A stretch of DNA of 8,420 bases from a bacterium. Its GTDB lineage: Bacteria > Patescibacteriota > Minisyncoccia > Phycocordibacterales > PALSA-1337. The DNA lies in NCBI GenBank assembly GCA_030648705.1, contig JAUSHF010000031.1:1-8420 (forward strand), written 5' to 3'. The first letter of the stretch is position 1, and the number at the start of each line of letters is the position of its first letter. The position numbers and the translations under genes were made by a program. This document shows, piece by piece, positions 1 to 5,039 of this stretch. A model generated the notes under the pieces. That model was given only the letters and a program-made list of their open reading frames with translations, had not been told where the DNA came from and did not search any database.

Positions 1-1
1 A

Positions 2-10
2 TGCTATTAT
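2..10 (+). promoter_or_regulatory. Possible extended -10 element at window edge
   Basis: TGCTATTAT reads as a TGn extended -10 (TATTAT, 5 of 6 to consensus). The same nine bases form the -10 region at 3151-3159. Any -35 lies outside the window. It could give a second, longer transcript into the antitoxin gene, but nothing else supports it. Confidence 0.25.
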
Positions 11-67
11 AGAAAATAAATAGAATGTATGCAAGTGGTACCCAATCTACTTATCCCCATGTTTCGC

Positions 68-96
68 TTGCTATTTTAGTGCCGTTTCAGTATATT
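68..96 (+). promoter_or_regulatory. Promoter of the AbiE module, with near-zero leader
   Basis: TTGCTA (68-73) and TATATT (91-96) are separated by exactly 17 bases and resemble sigma-70 hexamers (4/6 and 5/6). Initiation about seven bases after the -10 would fall on the ATG at 103, so the message would be leaderless. The -35 TTGCTA is also repeated inverted as TAGCAA at 96-101, and ATATT-agc-AATAT (92-104) covers the -10 and the start codon. These are places where an AbiEi-type autorepressor could bind; that role is inferred from the family. Confidence 0.5.
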
Positions 97-102
97 AGCA
101 AT

Positions 103-702
103 ATGGCTAAATTAGTGAATCGACAGAATTTCATGACTAAAATAAAGGACACGGGTCTTGGTATATTTACTGCTCGTGATGTGCAGGTTCTCTTTGCTGT
201 ATCTAAAGTATCTTCTAGCTTTTTACTCCATCGTTATTCTAAAGCTGGATTTATTACAAGAATTAAAAGAGGACTGTATGTTTTTCCTGATGCTATACCA
301 CCAGAATCATATTTAGCGAACAAACTTTACGCACCTTCATATATTACACGAGAATTCGCGCTCTCATATCATGGAATTATTCCTGAGACAGTTTATGAGA
401 TTACTTCAGTGAGTACAAAGGCTACACGAAAGTTTGAGAAGCTAGGTAAAATTTATTCTTATCGACATCTTAGAAAAGAGGCGTTTACTGGATATACTGT
501 CGTCAAACAGCAAGGATTTTCATTTTTGATAGCTGATCCGGAGAAAGCATTTGTCGATACTCTGTACTATCGTGTCTTATTTGGTAAAAAACCATTGAGC
601 CGTTTCAATAAAGAAAAAATTAACGCAAAAAAGGCACTTCAATATGCAAGATTATTTGAGAACACAAAGTTAGTTAGTGTGCTTAAGACAACATTACAAT
701 GA
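103..702 (+). CDS. AbiEi-like antitoxin / winged-helix repressor
   Basis: This is a 199-residue protein of the AbiEi antitoxin family of type IV toxin-antitoxin systems. Residues about 20-62 look like a winged helix-turn-helix: FTARDVQVLF, then KAGFITRIKRGLYVFP, the typical wing signature. The C-terminal part holds the family landmarks PSYITREFALSYHGIIPE (78-95), TSVSTKATRKFE (101-112) and ADPEKAFVDTLYY (144-156). I chose the ATG at 103 over the one at 25, because a promoter-like pair ends at 96 and the extra 26 residues do not resemble the domain. Family members repress their own operon through the N-terminal domain and neutralise the partner toxin without a stable protein complex. The gene overlaps the toxin gene by four bases (ATGA), which suggests translational coupling. 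Start choice is moderately certain, family assignment strong. Confidence 0.85.
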   Translation: MAKLVNRQNFMTKIKDTGLGIFTARDVQVLFAVSKVSSSFLLHRYSKAGFITRIKRGLYVFPDAIPPESYLANKLYAPSYITREFALSYHGIIPETVYEITSVSTKATRKFEKLGKIYSYRHLRKEAFTGYTVVKQQGFSFLIADPEKAFVDTLYYRVLFGKKPLSRFNKEKINAKKALQYARLFENTKLVSVLKTTLQ

Positions 703-1469
703 TTGCAACGGAAATCCTACAACAAATTGCTCGTGAGCAACAGACGAGCCTGTTTCCAAACATAGTGCGAGAATACGCACAGCATTTATTCTTGTCTGAA
801 CTCTATCAGCTTCCTGGATCTGAAAAACTTTTGTTTAAAGGTGGTACCGCTTTGCGTATAGTTTATAATTCCCCGAGATTTTCGGAGGATTTGGACTTTT
901 CTCTGTTTATTGCTCCATATACGAAACCTCAAGAATTTGTAGAAAATCTTTTTTTAGAAGTTTTGTCTAGAATGGAAAAGAGTGGTATTAGAGTTGAACT
1001 CGGAAATAAGTCAGCACCGACAAGCGGAGGATATTTTGGTGTAGCTACACTGTATGTACCGGATTATGCACCTATAAATATTGAAATTAACATTTCTACT
1101 CGCAGTGAAAGTGAATTAAAAGTCGAAGTGGATAGTGTTGCTAATGGATTCGTACCGACATATACAATTTATCATTTGTCTCAGGAAGAATTAATCAATG
1201 AGAAAGTCTTCGGAGCGTTACTTGAACGAAAAAAGCCGAGAGATTATTACGATCTGTATTTTATGATGCGTCGTAATATGTTATCTCCAGAACAAAAGCA
1301 GAAACTTGGCACTTATGCTACTAAAATTATCAAAAATGCAAGGCAGGTTGATTTTCAAGGAGAGCTCGGAGCATTCTTACCGGCAAACCAACAAGCAATT
1401 GTCAGGGATTTTACACAAACTCTTGAAAGAGAAATGAACAATCAACTTTCACTACAACAAAACAATTAA
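699..1469 (+). CDS. AbiEii-like nucleotidyltransferase toxin
   Basis: This 256-residue protein belongs to the AbiEii / DUF1814 family of DNA polymerase-beta-like nucleotidyltransferases. The hallmark motifs are visible: FKGGTALR (46-53), then RFSEDLDFS (60-68) with metal-binding D64 and D66; NIEINIS (127-133); ELINEKVFGALLERKKPRDYYDLYFM (164-189) with K169 and D182. All predicted active-site residues are present, so the toxin appears intact. In the family such enzymes use NTPs; the related MenT toxins attach nucleotides to tRNA acceptor ends, while AbiE systems cause growth arrest and phage abortive infection. Which target applies here cannot be read from sequence. No Shine-Dalgarno precedes the ATG, consistent with coupling to the antitoxin stop codon. 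The C-terminus is polar and asparagine/glutamine rich. The stop lies nine bases from the convergent alr stop, with no hairpin between. Confidence 0.88.
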   Translation: MIATEILQQIAREQQTSLFPNIVREYAQHLFLSELYQLPGSEKLLFKGGTALRIVYNSPRFSEDLDFSLFIAPYTKPQEFVENLFLEVLSRMEKSGIRVELGNKSAPTSGGYFGVATLYVPDYAPINIEINISTRSESELKVEVDSVANGFVPTYTIYHLSQEELINEKVFGALLERKKPRDYYDLYFMMRRNMLSPEQKQKLGTYATKIIKNARQVDFQGELGAFLPANQQAIVRDFTQTLEREMNNQLSLQQNN

Positions 1470-1478
1470 CGTATTTTC

Positions 1479-2639
1479 TTATATAACAATTCTTCTTAAA
1501 TACCCCGGCACATGAATCAAAATTTCATATGGTATCGTCCCGCAAACCCTCGCTATTTCCTCCACTGAATTCTTATCAGTCTTATGTGAGCTTATCACCA
1601 CCACAGAATCTTTTGCTCTAACTTCTGGCAAATCTGTAATATCTATAGTCGTAATATTCATACTCACTCTGCCGATTATGGGCGCGAATTTTCCAGAATT
1701 TATTTTTACAAAACCTTTATTCGAAAGTCTTCTATCTATTCCCTCATTGTATCCTGCTGGAATCGTGGCGATGGTCATATCTTTCGGAGCTTCGAAGGTA
1801 CCGTTGTATCCCACTTTTTCACCCTTCTTTATTTTCTTCACTCCACTGATTATCGTCCTAAATTCTAAAGCTGGTTTCAAATTGACTTTCTTTTTCAATT
1901 CTTCTCCAGTGCCGAGACCGTATAAACCTATTCCTAGACGAAATACATTCCCCTCCATTTGATCTACGAACAGACTTCCCGCAGAAGCACTTCCGTGAAC
2001 GTATTTAATACTAGGGAATTTATTTTTAAAAATAGACACGGCGGAGTTCCATTCCTTTATTTGCTCTAATGTATATGTCTTAGTGTCGCCATCCGCATCT
2101 GCCAGATGAGTGCAAATTCCTTCTAATTCTAAATTCGAATTTTCACTAATTATTTTTATACTTTCATTAATTTCTTCTTTCTGAATACCTTGGCGATGCA
2201 TTCCCGTATCTATTTTTAAATGAATTTTTGTTTTTTTATTAAACTTTAAAGTCAGAGTTGAAATCTCTTTTAAATAATCCAAATTAGTTACAACGAATGA
2301 AATATTTTTTAAATTATTTTGAATGACAGTTTCAGAATATACATAGCCAATGATCAGGATGGGGGACTGAATATTTTCTTTTCTAAGAGACAATGCTTCG
2401 AAAAAAGAATCTACACAGAAAAAAGGTAAGTGTAATGGATCTAGAATTCTAGCCGTATTCACAAGTCCGTGTCCATACGCATTACTTTTTAATACAGGCA
2501 CTATCCTCTTATCATTTTTACCTATAATTTGCTGAAATTCATTAAGATTATGAAGGAGATTATCTTTAAAAACAGTAATCTGTATTAGAGATTTATATGA
2601 AGTATTCCAGTTTAATATACGCTGAATAATTCGTTCCAT
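1479..2639 (-). CDS. alr: Alanine racemase
   Basis: This 386-residue fold-type III PLP enzyme interconverts L- and D-alanine in the cytosol, supplying D-Ala for peptidoglycan. The PLP lysine is K51 in VLKSNAYGHG. Other landmarks are HLKIDTGMHRQG (140-151, with R149), THLADAD (177-183), HGSASAG (215-221), RLGIGLYG (234-241, R234 facing the pyridine nitrogen) and catalytic Y278 in VGYNGTF. The C-terminal barrel carries IPAGYNEG and IGRVSMN. The length is near the family norm with a slightly longer N-terminus. Three usually conserved spots differ: the common ANS reads SAS (217-219), GYxDG reads GYNEG, and the Asp after the C-terminal Met is N328. The catalytic Lys and Tyr are intact, so I expect activity. 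The ATG is the only reasonable start; TAAAAT lies six bases upstream, suggesting a leaderless message. Confidence 0.93.
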   Translation of the reverse strand: MERIIQRILNWNTSYKSLIQITVFKDNLLHNLNEFQQIIGKNDKRIVPVLKSNAYGHGLVNTARILDPLHLPFFCVDSFFEALSLRKENIQSPILIIGYVYSETVIQNNLKNISFVVTNLDYLKEISTLTLKFNKKTKIHLKIDTGMHRQGIQKEEINESIKIISENSNLELEGICTHLADADGDTKTYTLEQIKEWNSAVSIFKNKFPSIKYVHGSASAGSLFVDQMEGNVFRLGIGLYGLGTGEELKKKVNLKPALEFRTIISGVKKIKKGEKVGYNGTFEAPKDMTIATIPAGYNEGIDRRLSNKGFVKINSGKFAPIIGRVSMNITTIDITDLPEVRAKDSVVVISSHKTDKNSVEEIARVCGTIPYEILIHVPGYLRRIVI

Positions 2640-2645
2640 AAGGAT

Positions 2646-2674
2646 ATTTTACCGTTCTATTTGATTTTTTGCAC
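2646..2674 (-). promoter_or_regulatory. Probable alr promoter, leaderless
   Basis: On the minus strand TAAAAT (2651-2646, 5/6 to TATAAT) ends six bases before the alr ATG, the same spacing as TATATT to ATG in the antitoxin gene. A weak -35, GTGCAA (2674-2669), sits 17 bases upstream. It overlaps the -35 and spacer of the divergent rpmG promoter, so the two may compete for polymerase. Confidence 0.4.
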
Positions 2675-2689
2675 GCTATAAGGTATATT
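2661..2689 (+). promoter_or_regulatory. rpmG promoter
   Basis: TTGATT (2661-2666) and TATATT (2684-2689) are 17 bases apart. Initiation near 2696 would leave a leader of about 17 bases. The AGGAGG at 2690-2695 is then mostly outside the transcript and lies 17 bases from the ATG, too far for an ordinary ribosome-binding site, so it may not function as one. Confidence 0.5.
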
Positions 2690-2712
2690 AGGAGGACAAA
2701 TAATAAAAAGTT

Positions 2713-2868
2713 ATGTCACAAGATCAACTAGTCATTTTAAGAAATAAACAAACAGGCGAAGCTTATTATACTCGTAAGAATAAGAAGAAGGTAGAGAAGA
2801 AGCTCGAATTAAAGAAATACAGTGCTAAACTAAAGAAGCATATTGTGTTCAAGGAAGCAAAGAAATAG
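2713..2868 (+). CDS. rpmG: Ribosomal protein bL33
   Basis: This 51-residue gene encodes the large-subunit protein bL33. The translation begins MSQDQLVILRNKQTGEAYY, with the family pattern of an N-terminal strand, a basic TRKNKKK stretch (20-26), the signature LELKKYSAKLKKH (31-43) and the end FKEAKK. The position occupied in zinc-binding L33 proteins by KKYCPxCxKH is KKYSAKLKKH here, and no cysteine is present, so this is the zinc-independent type. About a third of residues are lysine, as expected for an rRNA-binding protein. It is monocistronic: a divergent promoter precedes it and a terminator follows at 2945. Confidence 0.9.
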   Translation: MSQDQLVILRNKQTGEAYYTRKNKKKVEKKLELKKYSAKLKKHIVFKEAKK

Positions 2869-2938
2869 TCATAAAGCAAAATAATCGTAAAATCGTAATA
2901 GTTAGACAAGACTAAAACAGGAAAAAAATACTGTTATA

Positions 2939-2947
2939 TGCTAGAAT
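2939..2947 (+). promoter_or_regulatory. Possible tRNA-Trp promoter (extended -10)
   Basis: TGCTAGAAT is a TGn extended -10 with TAGAAT (5/6). No -35 is evident 16-18 bases upstream. Initiation near 2954 would fall inside the left arm of the rpmG terminator, giving tRNA-Trp an RNA that cannot fold that hairpin. It is the best promoter candidate between rpmG and the tRNA. Confidence 0.35.
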
Positions 2948-2975
2948 AAAACCTGTTCAGAAAGCAGGTTTTATT
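2945..2975 (+). terminator. Intrinsic terminator after rpmG
   Basis: AATAAAACCTG (2945-2955) and CAGGTTTTATT (2965-2975) form a perfect 11-bp inverted repeat with a 9-base loop. The T-rich right arm runs into TTCTTTA. The A-rich left arm makes it potentially bidirectional. Confidence 0.75.
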
Positions 2976-3011
2976 CTTTAAGTAGGGAATAAGTGAGCAA
3001 GTTTTTTATAC

Positions 3012-3086
3012 GGGCCTATAGTTTCAATGGTAAAACATCTGTCTCCAAAACCGAGGTTGCAGGTTCGAGTCCTGCTGGGCCCGCCA
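3012..3086 (+). tRNA. tRNA-Trp (anticodon CCA)
   Basis: A complete 75-base cloverleaf with encoded CCA end. The acceptor GGGCCTA pairs with TGGGCCC (one G-T), the D stem is GTTT/AAAC, the anticodon loop is CTCCAAA with CCA at 3045-3047, and the T arm is GCAGG-TTCGAGT-CCTGC. The discriminator is G, as in bacterial tRNA-Trp. The anticodon stem TCTGT/ACCGA has an unusual T-C mismatch at pair 29-41 (3040/3052). A36-A37-A38 makes it a predicted MiaA substrate. Confidence 0.93.
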
Positions 3087-3118
3087 AATTCATTAAAGTG
3101 TTATAAAACAAGCCTTTT

Positions 3119-3135
3119 GTCAATAATCTATTGAC
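3119..3135 (+). promoter_or_regulatory. Operator-like palindrome overlapping a -35
   Basis: GTCAATA-ATC-TATTGAC is a perfect 7+3+7 inverted repeat. Its right arm covers most of the -35 hexamer TTGACT (3131-3136) of the cassette promoter. A dimeric regulator bound here would block polymerase. It could instead be a weak hairpin ending the tRNA-Trp transcript, but only TTTAG follows. Confidence 0.45.
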
Positions 3136-3159
3136 TTTAGATACAGGGTGTGCTATTAT
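3131..3159 (+). promoter_or_regulatory. Strong promoter of the secreted-protein cassette
   Basis: TTGACT (5/6) and TATTAT (3154-3159, 5/6) are exactly 17 bases apart, and the -10 carries an upstream TGc extension (3151-3153). This is the best promoter match in the window. Predicted initiation is near 3166. Confidence 0.75.
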
Positions 3160-3165
3160 GATTGG

Positions 3166-3290
3166 CAGTTCAAACGAGGCCTCAAAACCTCAGCAAGTTC
3201 CTTTAAAACTAAATATACGATTAAAGCTTCCCAGTGTGGAAGCGTATTTGGTGTTAGGGGGATTTGGAAAACTGTTAAAAACATACAGCT
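3166..3290 (+). other. Long 5' leader of the cassette
   Basis: About 125 bases separate the predicted transcription start from the first gene. Two small hairpins are possible: GAGG (3176-3179) with CCTC (3188-3191), and GCTTCC (3226-3231) with GGAAGC (3238-3243) around a 6-base loop. I recognise no riboswitch class. A reading frame from the ATG at 3158 runs through but looks non-coding. AGGGGGA near 3257 is too far from the ATG to act as a ribosome-binding site. Confidence 0.4.
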
Positions 3291-3572
3291 ATGAAAAATC
3301 ATCTCGGAAATATCATTCGCGCGCTTGCATTCGTTTTGCTTGCCATTGGAGCTTTCGTGTTCTATGGCTGGTACACTCAGAAGGCGGAAGAGGCGAAAGT
3401 TATTCACCTCACTGAGCAGGTTTCTGAGGCTCAGCCGGCCGATCCAGAACCTGAGCAGGTTAAGGCTCTGGAACCGAAAGCAGACACGAATATTGTCCGC
3501 TTTAAGGTTTCGGCTCTGAAATTTGGAGGAGTCGGTACAAGTTCCTCCAGTAGCAACGGTAACGGAAAATAA
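3291..3572 (+). CDS. Small membrane-anchored protein, unknown function
   Basis: I do not recognise this 93-residue protein. Residues 1-10 are basic/polar, 8-27 form one hydrophobic segment (IIRALAFVLLAIGAFVFYGW), and the rest is hydrophilic: Glu/Ala/Pro-rich at 31-65 (QPADPEPEQ), a short FKVSALKFGG stretch, then a serine-glycine tail ending SSSSSNGNGK. This suggests an N-terminal anchor with a flexible extracellular tail. Coding DNA is about 50% G+C or more and prefers C/G third positions, like the next gene and unlike all other neighbours. It is first in a two-gene transcript driven from 3131 and starts without a Shine-Dalgarno. The downstream gene also begins MKN and has a glycine-rich linker, so the pair may work together at the surface; this is inference. 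Confidence 0.7.
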   Translation: MKNHLGNIIRALAFVLLAIGAFVFYGWYTQKAEEAKVIHLTEQVSEAQPADPEPEQVKALEPKADTNIVRFKVSALKFGGVGTSSSSSNGNGK

Positions 3573-3636
3573 ACAACAATCAAACACAAAACAAACGTAG
3601 TTAAACCACAACAACGGAACGATAGAAAAACTGAAA
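3573..3636 (+). promoter_or_regulatory. T-poor, A/C-rich translation leader
   Basis: The 64-base spacer before the secreted protein gene is almost all A and C, with six T, and contains many CAA and ACA units. It has no Shine-Dalgarno and little ability to fold. Such unstructured leaders favour ribosome entry, so this may be the translation-initiation region of a highly produced protein. Confidence 0.35.
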
Positions 3637-4860
3637 ATGAAAAACATCCAAAAAATCTTCACGGCCCTGTTGGTCGTGATTTCTATTCTCACCACTAACT
3701 TCAACGTCTTTGCTCAGGAAGGAGTTACTCTCCTCTCGATCAGTATCGACAATACCGATGACTACATCTCGGAAGGGGTGCCTGTTATTGGTGGAGATAA
3801 TGGCGGTGGTGGCGGAGGAACTCCGGTTACGAATTCCATCCCTGTGCCTCCCGACCTGTCTATGCTCACCAACACCGCGAGTCTCGCGGCGTGGGCGATG
3901 CATCAGGTCAAAGGGATCGCTATCGACGCCTCCATGCAGTCATCTGTATACGAGCCGTTCCGATACTTCACGCCGTTTACAAACTCGATCAAGACCTTGG
4001 ACACTGCCAGTGAGTTGGTTAGTAACTTCTGGTTTTCCTTCAAAGTCACGAACCCTCAAGACTACTTGTCTATCAGGATTCGTTTCGTGAATACGAGCAC
4101 GGAGAGCGGACCTGTCGCCGTCAATGAAAAAGGTGGCGGGCAGGAGTTTCAGCAGGAACTCTTCTACGGCTACGGCGGTGGTCAGGCAGAGAAAGATCGC
4201 TGGGGAAATTGGACCTTGCCGGAATCAGCTTCGCAAGTGCCGATGTACCTCGCGGGGAACATCTTCATTCCCGTGCCAGATCTCCAGAGTGCAAAGCTTG
4301 TGACTCGGGATCAGTATGGCAATCCTCAGGCGAATAGTTTGTCCTGTGGAAACGGCGGATTCTGGTTCCAATCTGGGAAAGCCGGCAACGGTGAACTCAT
4401 TCTGACCACGGCTCGTCTTGAGAATGACGGTTATTGGCACTGGTACAACAACGCCTACAGTCTCACTAACGCCTCCGAGATTCCGATGACATGGGTCTCG
4501 GCTCATGCCATCATTGCGGGGTCGGAAGACATTCGATCCTTCAACGGCAGTCCGACTAACATCGACGTCTTAATATGGACTTACAGTCCTTATGATGACG
4601 GCACCGAATACGGGAAAACGCCACTTATCATGGCGACCTACACCGAGGGGAAGAAGATTTACCTCTCGACTCGGACGCAGTATCAGTATGCTACTGCATT
4701 TGAGATTCAGGATCAGCAGACGATGGTCAAGACGACCATTGTCGTCCCTCCTGAACAGCAAGGTGTCGCGGTGAATATGCCTCCCGGGGCGTATTACATC
4801 ATCCCGCTCGGGCTCAAGTTCATCCCGTACCCTTGGTACTACGGTGGCGGTAAGGGCTAG
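3637..4860 (+). CDS. Secreted protein of unknown family, glycine-rich linker
   Basis: This 407-residue protein has a clear signal peptide: MKNIQK, a hydrophobic core at 8-25, and a likely signal peptidase I site after VFA (26/27). After it come TLLSISIDNTDDY, a glycine-rich linker GGDNGGGGGGTP (52-63), then a long region that looks beta-rich, with many aromatic and polar residues (WFSFKVTN, WGNWTLPES, GYWHWYNNAY, VLIWTYSPYDDGTEYG). It ends PYPWYYGGGKG. There is one cysteine (237), no second membrane segment, no sortase LPxTG, and no catalytic motif I can name. It may be a surface-layer, adhesion or matrix protein, but no family is recognised. G+C is about 50-57% in the lines counted, far above flanking genes. 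It is second in the cassette and followed by a strong terminator. Start and frame are well supported. Confidence 0.8.
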   Translation: MKNIQKIFTALLVVISILTTNFNVFAQEGVTLLSISIDNTDDYISEGVPVIGGDNGGGGGGTPVTNSIPVPPDLSMLTNTASLAAWAMHQVKGIAIDASMQSSVYEPFRYFTPFTNSIKTLDTASELVSNFWFSFKVTNPQDYLSIRIRFVNTSTESGPVAVNEKGGGQEFQQELFYGYGGGQAEKDRWGNWTLPESASQVPMYLAGNIFIPVPDLQSAKLVTRDQYGNPQANSLSCGNGGFWFQSGKAGNGELILTTARLENDGYWHWYNNAYSLTNASEIPMTWVSAHAIIAGSEDIRSFNGSPTNIDVLIWTYSPYDDGTEYGKTPLIMATYTEGKKIYLSTRTQYQYATAFEIQDQQTMVKTTIVVPPEQQGVAVNMPPGAYYIIPLGLKFIPYPWYYGGGKG

Positions 4861-4903
4861 AAAAAGCCCACCAGTCAGTATAATCGTATATTTAGGAATT
4901 CAC

Positions 4904-4971
4904 CCGCGCGGTGCATCGAAATCCTTAGAGATTAACGTCTCAAGGGAAATCGAGTGCATCGCGCGGTTTTT
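4904..4971 (+). terminator. Long-hairpin intrinsic terminator of the cassette
   Basis: CCGCGCGGTGCA (4904-4915) pairs with TGCATCGCGCGG (4955-4966) over 12 bp with one G-T. The stem continues inward, imperfectly, through TCGA/TCGA, TCCTT/AAGGGA and GAGA/TCTC to a TTAACG loop. TTTTT (4967-4971) and a further T-rich run follow. At 63 bases the hairpin is far longer than needed for termination. Confidence 0.8.
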
Positions 4972-5039
4972 GTTTATTTAACGTCGGCGTTGGTTTTTAT
5001 TCCGCGCAGATTTTAAAAGTCGCTTAAAAACCGCGCGAT
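4958..5039. repeat. 14-base inverted repeat linking terminator and miaA 3' end
   Basis: ATCGCGCGGTTTTT at 4958-4971 recurs exactly inverted at 5026-5039, 54 bases apart. The first copy is the terminator's right arm plus T-tract; the second encodes the last residues of MiaA (I-A-R-F). In miaA mRNA the two can pair as a GC-rich stem with the stop codon in the loop. Confidence 0.8.

Noticed and set aside
25..102. Longer antitoxin start at ATG 25
   Set aside because: The extra 26 residues do not resemble the winged-helix domain and the promoter-like pair 68-96 lies inside them; ATG 103 fits better.
2690..2695. AGGAGG as the rpmG ribosome-binding site
   Set aside because: Seventeen bases from the ATG and immediately after the -10, so it is probably upstream of the transcript start.
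3131..3415. Forward reading frame across the cassette leader
   Set aside because: It starts inside the promoter, overlaps the clearer 3291 gene in another frame, and its translation shows no domain or membrane pattern.
3156..3704. 182-codon minus-strand frame opposite the cassette
   Set aside because: It covers the promoter, the leader and two forward genes; composition is that of an antisense shadow of higher-GC DNA.
3601..3903. Minus-strand frame opposite the signal peptide region
   Set aside because: Shadow of the secreted protein gene; Arg/His/Asp-rich translation without any family signal.
3710..4090. Forward second frame inside the secreted protein gene
   Set aside because: Arg/Ser/Pro-rich out-of-frame translation; the gene in the main frame has a signal peptide and a proper end.
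3012..4971. Integrative element using tRNA-Trp as attachment site
   Set aside because: No integrase, and no duplicate of the tRNA 3' end is visible downstream of the cassette.
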